From the NCBI GenBank assembly GCA_903923795.1, contig CAIXYX010000084.1, forward strand, positions 1 through 6,869: a stretch of DNA of 6,869 nt. The letters are read 5' to 3'. Source of the DNA: an uncultured Microcaldota archaeon. Its GTDB lineage: Archaea; Micrarchaeota; Micrarchaeia; Anstonellales; Anstonellaceae. This document shows, one piece after another, positions 1 through 5,531 of this stretch. The translations under genes were made by a program, and so were the position numbers. Position 1 is the first letter of the stretch. The number at the start of each line of letters is the position of its first letter. The notes below the pieces were generated by a model, which worked only from the letters and a program-made list of their open reading frames with translations, had not been told where the DNA came from and ran no database searches.

Positions 1-402
1 GGGCCAATCAAGGCCGAGCTTTTTCGCAGCCTCATCCAGCAAGCACAAAATCTGTTTCAGTTTGGCCGCATAAGCCATATTCAAGGTGCGCGGCGTTCCC
101 CCGAAATCAGCCGAGCCCCAGTTGCCGGGGATGTGCGCCGTCAGCGCGGGCTTGCCCGCTTCGGATTTATGAGTAGAGGCATAGAGGAAATAATCCGCTT
201 TCAAATCTTCGGGCGGTTCGATGGCGATTATTTCCGCCGCGAAGCCTCTTGCTTCGAATCCAGTGCAGCATTTCTCCTTGCCGCACGCCGAAAAAGTGTA
301 AAGAGAATCATTTCTCTTCTGCCATTTCCAGTCCGACTCCAGATGCCTCATGATGTTGAGCGAAGCGGCGTTGGTGGTGGAAAACAATATCGCGCCTTTC
401 AT
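1..402 (-). CDS. dtdA: D-aminoacyl-tRNA deacylase, archaeal DtdA (DTD2) type, 3' end cut off by window
   Basis: DtdA hydrolyses the ester bond between a D-amino acid and tRNA, recycling mischarged tRNA (EC 3.1.1.96). Read from ATG at 402-400, the frame stays open for 134 codons to base 1. This is roughly half of a family protein (about 250-280 aa), so the C-terminal half is missing. The N-terminus MKGAILFSTTNAASLNI is typical. The diagnostic family signature is at residues 76-96: S-T-H-K-S-E-A-G-K-P-A-L-T with HIPGNWG (90-96), then a GGTPRTLNMA segment (101-110) matching the family's GG-x-PR block. A CGKEKCC cluster at 40-46 adds three cysteines. It starts one base after the transporter stop (TGA-C-ATG), and a GAGG lies seven bases before the ATG, so it is probably read from the transporter transcript. 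Family assignment is firm; the missing half cannot be checked. Confidence 0.93.
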   Translation of the reverse strand, partial: MKGAILFSTTNAASLNIMRHLESDWKWQKRNDSLYTFSACGKEKCCTGFEARGFAAEIIAIEPPEDLKADYFLYASTHKSEAGKPALTAHIPGNWGSADFGGTPRTLNMAYAAKLKQILCLLDEAAKKLGLDWP

Positions 403-403
403 G

Positions 404-1567
404 TCAAAGCCTCTTGAACAAAAACCATACCGCTGCCGCCGCGAACAAAAATAACGCGCCCGAGACGAGATAAGGCACTCCGAAACCGAATGCCATGAGA
501 TAGGCGGCTGCGAACGCGGCAGAGGCCATTCCCACATTGGAAATGAGGTTGAGCACTCCATTGACTCCTCCAACGCGTGTTTGCGAAAAAGTGGTGCCGA
601 TGAGGAATCCTATGCTCACGCCGTTGAGCACTTCGCCTATGTTGTAGAGTATGCGCGCCGCCATCATGCCCTGCATGTCGTGCGTGACGAAGATGAGGAA
701 CGAACCTCCCGCGGCGAAAAGCAGGCCGGCGATGAGCACCCATCGCACTTCTTTTGGCTGCGCCCCCCTATGCCTTGAAGACACGCGATGCCCGGCCCAA
801 ATCGACACCGCCCCCATGACTATGTCTGCGGCGAATGTGACGATTCCTATCTGCGAGCTGTCCAGCCCCCCCTGGCTGTGCAGAAGCGGGCCCAATGCCA
901 CCCCCTCATTTCCCCATTCAAATGACTGGATGAGTATTATCATCGACAGCATGAGCACGGCAGGCTTCGCCAATTCGTTCGCATATTGTGACAAATCGAA
1001 CTGCACTTTCACAGTGTGTTTCACCAAGAAAGTGATTGCGAGCGCGAGCATGCAGAAGACCGCCAGCACGAATGCGAGCGTATTGAATGAGAATGTGAGC
1101 AGGAGATAGCCGCTGACAAGTATGCCGATGCCCCACGCGACGGCCTTGAATGCGTTGTATTCCCCCACATGGCCCGCGACTTCAGTTTCGGTCGTTTTCT
1201 TGTAAAGCGATGCCTCGAGCGAGAGCATGAGAGAATTGCTCGAGAGGAGGAAGAGGCACATCGGCCAGAGGACGGTTAGAAATGACAATGTCGCAGGCTC
1301 GGTGAAACCCAAAAGCGCGGCCCCGAGCGCCATGCCGGCCAATGATATTTGGATGAGGCGTCGGGTGCCCAGCAAATCATTGAGCGTGCCGACGAGAGGG
1401 GCAGAAAATAGGCGGACCAATGTCGCAATGCCAATCACAAGTCCGATGTCGGCTGCGCCCAAATGTGCGGAGAGCATGTAGAGCGGGGTGAAGAGCCAGA
1501 AGAACCCGGCCACCAGTGTTCGGCAGATTGAGAGGGCGTTTAGCGCCTGCCATTCGCTACGGTCCAT
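404..1567 (-). CDS. Major facilitator superfamily (MFS) transporter
   Basis: A 387-residue integral membrane protein with about 12 hydrophobic segments, the usual MFS size. Helix 1 covers about residues 12-33 and helix 2 about 38-60. The loop that follows, G-T-L-N-D-L-L-G-T-R-R (60-70), matches MFS motif A (GxLaDrxGrkr) and is the best family evidence. The second half opens with a helix near 203-225 that carries unusual buried charges (E-W-G-N-E). The last helix ends just before the C-terminal FKRL. The substrate cannot be read from sequence; drug or metabolite efflux and nutrient uptake are both possible. The frame is open another 80 codons upstream to 1807, but that extension is antisense to the E1-like gene and lacks transporter character. 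ATG at 1567 lies 26-27 bp from a TATA element, so I chose it as a leaderless start. It is first in an operon with dtdA. Confidence 0.85.
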   Translation of the reverse strand: MDRSEWQALNALSICRTLVAGFFWLFTPLYMLSAHLGAADIGLVIGIATLVRLFSAPLVGTLNDLLGTRRLIQISLAGMALGAALLGFTEPATLSFLTVLWPMCLFLLSSNSLMLSLEASLYKKTTETEVAGHVGEYNAFKAVAWGIGILVSGYLLLTFSFNTLAFVLAVFCMLALAITFLVKHTVKVQFDLSQYANELAKPAVLMLSMIILIQSFEWGNEGVALGPLLHSQGGLDSSQIGIVTFAADIVMGAVSIWAGHRVSSRHRGAQPKEVRWVLIAGLLFAAGGSFLIFVTHDMQGMMAARILYNIGEVLNGVSIGFLIGTTFSQTRVGGVNGVLNLISNVGMASAAFAAAYLMAFGFGVPYLVSGALFLFAAAAVWFLFKRL

Positions 1568-1622
1568 GAATGTGAATTGAAAAAGAGAGTATAAAAGACA
1601 GGACTTCGAAAAAGATGATATG
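1565..1622. promoter_or_regulatory. Shared divergent promoter with one symmetric TATA box
   Basis: Between the divergent start codons (transporter ATG at 1567-1565 on minus, E1-like ATG at 1620-1622 on plus) the only strong TATA-like element is TATAAAAG at 1590-1597. On the minus strand it reads CTTTTATA, close to the archaeal box A consensus. Its midpoint (1593.5) is 26.5 bp from the first base of each start codon, the usual archaeal distance from TATA centre to transcription start, so both mRNAs would be leaderless. A purine-rich stretch (AAAAAGAGAG, 1580-1589) precedes it in the plus direction and could act as BRE. The minus-direction flank is less BRE-like, so plus may be stronger. Confidence 0.65.
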
Positions 1623-2354
1623 GATATAGATGTTTGTTTCAAGCGCAACTCGGGCACAATAAACACAAGCCAGCAGCATAAGCTCAAAGACGCCCGTATT
1701 ACGGTGTTCGGTCTTGGCGGCGTTGGCGGAATAGCCGCAGAATTATTGGTGCGCGCCGGCATCGGGCATTTGATGATTATCGACTTCGACAGGTTCGAGC
1801 CGAGCAATCTGAACCGTCAGATTCATGCGCAGAAGAAAACAATTGGCAAGAAGAAAGTGGATGTGTTCGCCGAGAAAATGATGGAGATAAACCCGAAAAT
1901 AAAAATAAACAAAAGCGACAAAAAAATAGAATTCGGCTCGCTCGCTTCATTCTCCCGCGCACTCTCTTCCTTTTCGCCCGGCCTCGTCATCGACACGATG
2001 GATTCGGCCCACTCGCGCGTGTGCTTGGCGAGGATTTGCAGAAAAGCCGGTATCGATTACCTCTACGCAGCCGCGATGGGCGAGCGGGGAATGGTGAGCG
2101 TGTTGTCATCGAGCGACAACCTCGAAAAAATATTGTATCTCCCCTCACTCAACAAGCCCGACGAGCAAATCGAATCTTCTCTTATTCATTATCCGCAATG
2201 CAAAACCGCGTGGGGGCCAGCTACAAATCTTGTCGGCGTGCTGGCCGCCAATGCGGCGCTTAATTTCTTGCTGAAAAAACCTTATCCACATGCGCCGAAA
2301 TTCTGGATGGTGGATACATTCGGGAAAAAGATAGTGAGAGAAGAACAATTGTGA
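1620..2354 (+). CDS. E1/ThiF/MoeB-superfamily adenylyltransferase, TcdA-like
   Basis: E1-superfamily enzymes adenylate a carboxylate: the C-terminus of a ubiquitin-like protein (MoeB, ThiF, UbaA) or the threonyl carboxylate of tRNA t6A (TcdA). In this 244-residue protein, the nucleotide-binding loop is V-F-G-L-G-G-V-G-G (29-37). IIDFD (53-57) holds the ATP/Mg aspartates, NRQIHA (65-70) the arginine finger, K79 the conserved lysine, and D125/D128 (IDTMDS) the next conserved acids. The N-terminal RNSGT and the NRQIHA...INP stretch resemble TcdA more than MoeB/ThiF, which usually have QRQI. Only one cysteine remains where MoeB has CxxC (C194 in YPQC), and no second CxxC exists near the C-terminus, so the structural zinc site is absent. 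No partner ubiquitin-like gene is nearby. Superfamily is firm; subfamily and substrate are tentative. ATG 1620 is a predicted leaderless start. Confidence 0.85.
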   Translation: MDIDVCFKRNSGTINTSQQHKLKDARITVFGLGGVGGIAAELLVRAGIGHLMIIDFDRFEPSNLNRQIHAQKKTIGKKKVDVFAEKMMEINPKIKINKSDKKIEFGSLASFSRALSSFSPGLVIDTMDSAHSRVCLARICRKAGIDYLYAAAMGERGMVSVLSSSDNLEKILYLPSLNKPDEQIESSLIHYPQCKTAWGPATNLVGVLAANAALNFLLKKPYPHAPKFWMVDTFGKKIVREEQL

Positions 2355-2385
2355 GATAAGAAAAAATCTAATCAGACTAATACCG
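2355..2385 (-). terminator. T-rich terminator for yggS in the convergent gap, with 9-bp CTAAT repeats
   Basis: The 31-bp gap between the convergent E1-like and yggS genes contains A6 at 2361-2366, read as TTTTTTCTTATC on the minus strand just past the yggS stop. Archaeal termination commonly uses such T-rich tracts without a hairpin. No equivalent T tract serves the plus-strand gene. The rest of the gap holds three CTAAT words starting at 2368, 2377 and 2386, spaced exactly 9 bp; the last overlaps the yggS stop codon. Confidence 0.45.
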
Positions 2386-3036
2386 CTAATCCTCATCCCT
2401 CTCGCCAAATATTGCTGTTCCTATCCTCACCATCGTGCTGCCTGCCTCGATGGCTATTCTGTAGTCTCCGCTCATGCCCATTGAAATTATTGGCAGCTTG
2501 AGCCGGTCTGCCATCGCCTTTAATTCCTCGAAATTCTCGCGCGGGTGGGCGACGGACGCGATTCCCATCAACCCTTCCAATTTGAAATATTCGTTTTGCA
2601 TCGCGCGTATTTCTTTTGCCGCCGATTCCAATTCCTCCTCGCCGATGAATCCGTCCTGGCTCTCGTGGCCTGACACTCGGAACTGGAGATAGATTGTGAT
2701 GCACTTCTTCTGCGCCGCCGCCTCATTCGCGATTTTCCTCGCCAGAGCGATTGAATCCACTGATTGTATGACATCGAAAATCGATACGGCCATCTTCACC
2801 TTGTTGCGCTGCAAATGCCCGACCATATGAAGCACAATGTTCGGGTGAGACTCTTTGAGCGAAATAATATTTTTCTCTTCCGCCTCTTGTATCTTGTTCT
2901 CGCCGATTTCGAGGCAGCCAGCAGAAAGAGCGGATTTTATCTCGTCGAGCTCATGGCCCTTTGTGATGGCGACGAGGCGCACGCTGCCCGGAACTGATTC
3001 ACGCACAAGTTGATATCGAGAAGATATAGACTCCAT
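2386..3036 (-). CDS. yggS: YggS/PLPHP-family pyridoxal-phosphate homeostasis protein
   Basis: The family (YggS, YlmE, human PROSC/PLPBP) binds PLP in the cytosol through a lysine Schiff base and buffers free PLP without known catalysis. From ATG 3036 the protein is 216 residues, a normal length. The PLP lysine is K26 in V-A-I-T-K, followed by I-G-E-N (44-47), H-M-V-G-H-L-Q-R-N-K (70-79) and a Q-S-V-D-S segment. The C-terminal phosphate-binding block S-M-G-M-S-G-D ... VRIGTAIFG is intact, so a complete functional fold is expected. GTG at 3048 is an in-frame alternative adding MGRH, and the TATA-like AATAAT (3071-3076) would place a transcript start near 3047. I prefer ATG because its distance to the PLP lysine matches the family. 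The gene lies 39 bp downstream of the wHTH regulator on the same strand and may be co-transcribed with it. The family is better known from bacteria and eukaryotes than archaea. Confidence 0.93.
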   Translation of the reverse strand: MESISSRYQLVRESVPGSVRLVAITKGHELDEIKSALSAGCLEIGENKIQEAEEKNIISLKESHPNIVLHMVGHLQRNKVKMAVSIFDVIQSVDSIALARKIANEAAAQKKCITIYLQFRVSGHESQDGFIGEEELESAAKEIRAMQNEYFKLEGLMGIASVAHPRENFEELKAMADRLKLPIISMGMSGDYRIAIEAGSTMVRIGTAIFGERDED

Positions 3037-3070
3037 ATGCCGACCCACTAAAGAGATATGGGACTTTGGG

Positions 3071-3076
3071 ATTATT
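3071..3076 (-). promoter_or_regulatory. Possible TATA element for yggS
   Basis: AATAAT (minus strand, within TTGAATAATCCC) overlaps the last base of the regulator stop codon. It sits 25-26 bp from GTG 3048 and 37 bp from ATG 3036. It could give yggS its own transcript, leaderless from GTG or with an 11-nt leader before ATG. The match to the consensus is weak, and operon read-through from the regulator is an equally good explanation. Confidence 0.3.
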
Positions 3077-3543
3077 CAACTCATATGCTCGAGCGTCTGC
3101 AATGCCTTCTTTGTTTTTTCCAGCGCATTTTTCGCATTCGTCAGATAGACGTATTCAAGCGCCTCGCCCAAATCATCTTTCTCGGCCATGGGCGGCAGGG
3201 TGAATTTGTAACGCCCCGCCTTTCGAGTCAAAATCCCTTTCTCTTTTAGCACATGCAAGTGGTAACGCACGGCCTTTATCTGCGCGGGGGAATCGGCGGG
3301 CCGCACGGCATTGATGCGCTCCATGAGCTGATTAACATCGGGCTCGTCATGGGCGAAATGCGCGCCAAATAGAGCTTCGAGTATGTCGAGCATAAGAGTC
3401 CGACTCTCGTTCGGCGAAATGAGCCCAAGAGATAAAGCCAAATAACGGATGAGCCCGCGTTTTGTCAGCTTCACCTCGGAAAGCAGTTGCATATCTCGGA
3501 CAATATGCTCTTGGCGAATCAGCGAACTTTCGGGCAGTGACAT
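3076..3543 (-). CDS. Winged-helix DNA-binding regulator (archaeal, unnamed family)
   Basis: This is a 155-residue protein from ATG 3543. Residues 26-44 (LTKRGLIRYLALSLGLISP) form a basic helical segment, and 48-63 and 69-80 are predicted helices. Residues 87-103 (A-Q-I-K-A-V-R-Y-H-L-H-V-L-K-E-K-G) look like the recognition helix of an ArsR-like wHTH, and ILTRKAGRYKFTL (104-116) like the wing. A Lys/Glu/Leu-rich helix (123-153) could dimerise. I do not recognise a named family; the wHTH call rests on this pattern. The frame is open upstream to ATG 3696, adding 51 residues with a hydrophobic stretch followed by K-K-R-R, like a membrane anchor. I rejected it because those codons fall in a 68% T tract, their GC at third positions is about 19% against about 56% in the body, and a good TATA box lies inside them. 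The gene is divergent from the helicase and upstream of yggS. Confidence 0.7.
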   Translation of the reverse strand: MSLPESSLIRQEHIVRDMQLLSEVKLTKRGLIRYLALSLGLISPNESRTLMLDILEALFGAHFAHDEPDVNQLMERINAVRPADSPAQIKAVRYHLHVLKEKGILTRKAGRYKFTLPPMAEKDDLGEALEYVYLTNAKNALEKTKKALQTLEHMS

Positions 3544-3570
3544 AAAGACCAAAAGAGTCTTGGCCCGCCT

Positions 3571-3580
3571 CTTTTTAAGG
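3571..3580 (-). promoter_or_regulatory. TATA box of the wHTH regulator
   Basis: On the minus strand CCTTAAAAAG is the clearest TATA-like element ahead of the regulator. Its AT core is centred near 3575, predicting a start near 3548, five or six bases before ATG 3543, so the mRNA is nearly leaderless. The CTCTTTTT word (3570-3577, plus strand) overlaps this box, and CCAA-n7-TTGG (3549-3563) covers the predicted start; both are candidate operator halves. Confidence 0.5.
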
Positions 3581-3638
3581 GTTGATGGCTCAAATAGTAA
3601 TAGAGAAAACAAATAGATAAGAAAACAAATCAAACAAA

Positions 3639-3658
3639 AAAACCAAATAAGTGGTTTT
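3639..3658 (-). terminator. Hairpin followed by T tract on the minus strand
   Basis: AAAACCA (3639-3645) and TGGTTTT (3652-3658) form a perfect 7-bp inverted repeat with a 6-base loop. Read on the minus strand, the stem runs directly into T7 (TGGTTTTTTTG), the form of an intrinsic terminator. No minus-strand gene ends here, so it would stop antisense transcription from the helicase region before the regulator promoter. Its A/T richness makes chance occurrence plausible. Confidence 0.35.
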
Positions 3659-3661
3659 ACG

Positions 3662-3706
3662 ACCGGATAAAAAAGCGCGGGCAACGCCCGTCCCATTTTA
3701 TCTGGT
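3662..3706 (-). terminator. Two-tier GC-core hairpin with T6 on the minus strand
   Basis: An inner stem GCGGGC/GCCCGT (3677-3682/3686-3691, 3-base loop AAC, one G-U pair) is nested in an outer 11-bp repeat ACCGGATAAAA/TTTTATCTGGT (3662-3672/3696-3706, one mismatch), with a 4x4 internal loop. On the minus strand the inner stem is followed by GCTTTTTTATC, terminator-like. The plus-strand transcript could also fold it if the helicase is transcribed from further upstream. Terminator, regulatory structure and protein-binding dyad are all possible. Confidence 0.4.
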
Positions 3707-3721
3707 GCGACGCTTGCTACG

Positions 3722-3736
3722 AAAAGAGTCTCTTTT
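3722..3736. promoter_or_regulatory. Candidate operator dyad AAAAGAG-T-CTCTTTT
   Basis: A perfect 7-bp inverted repeat with a single central base lies 18 bp upstream of the weak helicase TATA element. Its left ten bases (AAAAGAGTCT) recur exactly at 3551-3560 over the predicted regulator start, and CTCTTTTT occurs at 3570-3577 over the regulator TATA box. A wHTH dimer could bind such a dyad. That the neighbouring regulator does so is inference. Confidence 0.35.
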
Positions 3737-3753
3737 TGCAGTGGGCGTGGCCG

Positions 3754-3760
3754 CTTATTG
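3754..3760 (+). promoter_or_regulatory. Weak TATA-like element for the helicase
   Basis: CTTATTG is centred near 3757, 26 bp before ATG 3783, which is in frame with the helicase. This matches the leaderless geometry seen at other genes here. The sequence is a poor box A match and the upstream flank is not A-rich, so transcription from farther left (TTTTATC at 3696-3702) remains possible. Confidence 0.3.
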
Positions 3761-3782
3761 GCACACGCTCTGGACTTCCGTC

Positions 3783-5492
3783 ATGGGAGCCGCAGGCAAG
3801 ACAAGGTCGACTACTATGAATTTCGAAGATTTCGGATTGCACCCAAAATTACTGGAAGGCATCAAAGCAATGGGATTCGAGCATCCCAGCCCCATTCAGG
3901 AGCAGACAATTCCGCTCCTCATGCAGGGCGAGGATTTGATTGGCCAGGCGCAGACCGGCACCGGCAAAACGGCTGCATTCGGTTTGCCCATGCTTGACCG
4001 ACTGCTCAATCACTCGCACGCGGCAGGTTCGGCCCATCAAACCACCCATCACGCGCCCGGAGTGGCGCAGCCATTCGGATTAGTCATGTGCCCGACGCGC
4101 GAATTGGCGATTCAGGTATGTGAGCAGATGGAGAAGATGGGCCATTCAGCCAAAATCAACGTCGTGCCCGTCTATGGCGGGCAGGAGATGGAGAAGCAGA
4201 TGAAGCGCTTCCAGTCTCAAGTCGACGTCGTGGTCGGCACTCCGGGCCGCATAATGGACCACATGGAGCGCAAAACATTGCAGCTTGACCATGTGCAGGT
4301 TGCCGTGCTTGACGAGGCGGACAGGATGCTTGACATGGGTTTCGTCGATGATGTGGTGGGCATTTTGCGCCAGACACAGGCGCACCGCCAAACTTCGCTC
4401 TTCTCGGCCACAATGCCACGAGAAGTTCTGAACATAGCTTACGAATTCATGAAGAGCCCGCAGTCAGTCACAATAACACCCGACCAATTGGCGGTGGAAA
4501 AAATCAACCAGCACTATGTAGTCGTAGATGCCCTCACACGAATGCGCGCGCTAAAAGGCGTGCTGCGCACAAGGCACGCGGGCCTGACACTTATCTTCTG
4601 CCGCACAAAGCGCGGCGCTGACCGCGTGGGTTTGATGCTGCGCGGCTCGGGCTTTCGCGCAAAGGCATTGCACGGCGACTTGACGCAAAAGCAGCGCGAC
4701 GAGGCCATGAAGGAATTCCGCGACGGCCACTTGCAGATTCTGGTCGCAACCGACTTGGCGAGCCGTGGATTGGATGTTTTCGACATAAGCCATGTCATCA
4801 ATTATGACTTGCCCGAAGACCACTTGACATATGTGCACAGAATAGGCCGTACGGGAAGGATGGGTGCCGAAGGTGAAGCCATCTCGCTTGTTTTCGTGGA
4901 TCAGGCCACCCTGATGGAGGACTGGTCCAAGCAGATTGGCGCGCAAATCAAACAGCTTAAGATAGACGGCTTGCCCGAGCCGAGCCTGATGCAGCCCATG
5001 GGCGCATCGAGCGAGGGGTCAGCAATGCCAACCGCTCCGGCAGGACATGGACGCGGCGAGCATCGCTTGGGTGGCGAGGCTTCAAGTGCCGGGGTTTTGG
5101 GCCACGGCGCAGGCGGAGCAGGCCACGCAGCCGGGCCATCTCATCATGGTGCAGGCGCTCCTGCCCAGCGTTCGTTCGGCAGCAGCTTCGGGGGCCGCGG
5201 TGGTCCGCGCAGCGGCGAGGGAGCGGGCGGAAGGGGCAGGGGAAGCGGCTCCGGCTTTGGTAGCCGAGGCCGCGAGGGCGGTTCGGGTTATGGCGGAAGA
5301 GGCCAGAGCGGTGGCTCTGGTTTCGGCGGGCGCGGCGGCTATGGGAGCCATGGCGGCGACACACCAATAGGGGGCGGCGGGCGCACTCCCGTGTCTCCGA
5401 TGACGCTCAAGAAAATCCGCGAGAGGCCGCTCAAAGCCTCGAAGCCGGAAGGCGAGTCGCGCGGGCATCATTATGTCGGCCGGCAGCAATGA
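3783..5492 (+). CDS. DEAD-box ATP-dependent RNA helicase (RhlE/DeaD-like core) with Gly/Arg-rich tail
   Basis: DEAD-box helicases unwind short RNA duplexes using ATP, in ribosome assembly, RNA decay or cold adaptation. Residues here are counted from the internal ATG 3816, where family homology begins (MNFEDFGL); from there the protein has 558 aa. ATG 3783 adds 11 residues and fits a leaderless start, so the true start is uncertain; 3816 has only a weak AAGG ahead. All motifs are intact: Q motif (F21, Q28), A-Q-T-G-T-G-K-T (45-52), PTRELA (93-98), GG (121-122), TPGR (142-145), DEAD (166-169), SAT (197-199), LIFCRT (259-264), ATDLASRGLD (311-320) and HRIGRTGR (341-348). A His-rich insert (66-85, five His) separates motifs I and Ia. 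After about residue 385 there is no DbpA/CsdA-type RNA-binding fold. Instead, low-complexity sequence with GGRGG, FGSRG, YGGRG and FGGRG units (about 450-520) precedes a basic C-terminus. It is transcribed alone, divergent from the regulator and convergent with purN. Confidence 0.95.
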   Translation: MGAAGKTRSTTMNFEDFGLHPKLLEGIKAMGFEHPSPIQEQTIPLLMQGEDLIGQAQTGTGKTAAFGLPMLDRLLNHSHAAGSAHQTTHHAPGVAQPFGLVMCPTRELAIQVCEQMEKMGHSAKINVVPVYGGQEMEKQMKRFQSQVDVVVGTPGRIMDHMERKTLQLDHVQVAVLDEADRMLDMGFVDDVVGILRQTQAHRQTSLFSATMPREVLNIAYEFMKSPQSVTITPDQLAVEKINQHYVVVDALTRMRALKGVLRTRHAGLTLIFCRTKRGADRVGLMLRGSGFRAKALHGDLTQKQRDEAMKEFRDGHLQILVATDLASRGLDVFDISHVINYDLPEDHLTYVHRIGRTGRMGAEGEAISLVFVDQATLMEDWSKQIGAQIKQLKIDGLPEPSLMQPMGASSEGSAMPTAPAGHGRGEHRLGGEASSAGVLGHGAGGAGHAAGPSHHGAGAPAQRSFGSSFGGRGGPRSGEGAGGRGRGSGSGFGSRGREGGSGYGGRGQSGGSGFGGRGGYGSHGGDTPIGGGGRTPVSPMTLKKIRERPLKASKPEGESRGHHYVGRQQ

Positions 5493-5514
5493 GAATATTT
5501 TTCTTTTTAAAAAT
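5493..5514. terminator. Bidirectional T-rich terminator between helicase and purN
   Basis: Right after the helicase stop the plus strand has ATTTTTCTTTTT (5497-5508), and the minus strand has GATTTTTAAAAAG (5515-5503), so both convergent transcripts end in a T tract. The core TTTTTAAAAA (5504-5513) is self-complementary. There is no GC stem, in keeping with archaeal T-tract termination. Confidence 0.6.
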
Positions 5515-5531
5515 CAAGCGCCCGGTTCATC

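Larger units (their letters stand above)
3544..3782. other. Large divergent intergenic region: A tract, two hairpins, operator-like dyads
   Basis: From left to right this holds the regulator promoter (to 3580) and a plus-strand A-rich tract at 3591-3650 (41 of 60 bases are A) containing AGAAAACAAAT twice, 16 bp apart (3604 and 3620). A 7-bp stem AAAACCA/TGGTTTT follows (3639-3645/3652-3658), then a longer imperfect hairpin at 3662-3706. A perfect 15-bp dyad AAAAGAG-T-CTCTTTT lies at 3722-3736, and a weak TATA (CTTATTG, 3754-3760) precedes the helicase. No convincing gene or RNA family is seen here. Confidence 0.6.

Noticed and set aside
300..320. AGAGAA/TTCTCT inverted repeat resembling the AGAG operator words
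   Set aside because: It lies inside dtdA coding sequence far from any promoter and differs from the 3722-3736 dyad.
133..417. Plus-strand open frame over the left edge
   Set aside because: It is antisense to dtdA, whose minus-strand frame carries a clear family signature across the same bases.
5303..5320. CCAGAGC/GCTCTGG hairpin
   Set aside because: A perfect 7-bp stem, but within repetitive Gly/Ser codons of the helicase tail where such repeats arise by chance; no independent support.
4957..5489. Long antisense and alternate-frame open frames over the helicase tail
   Set aside because: They arise from GC-rich repetitive Gly/Arg codons; translations are Arg/Ala/Ser-rich with no family pattern and no promoter.
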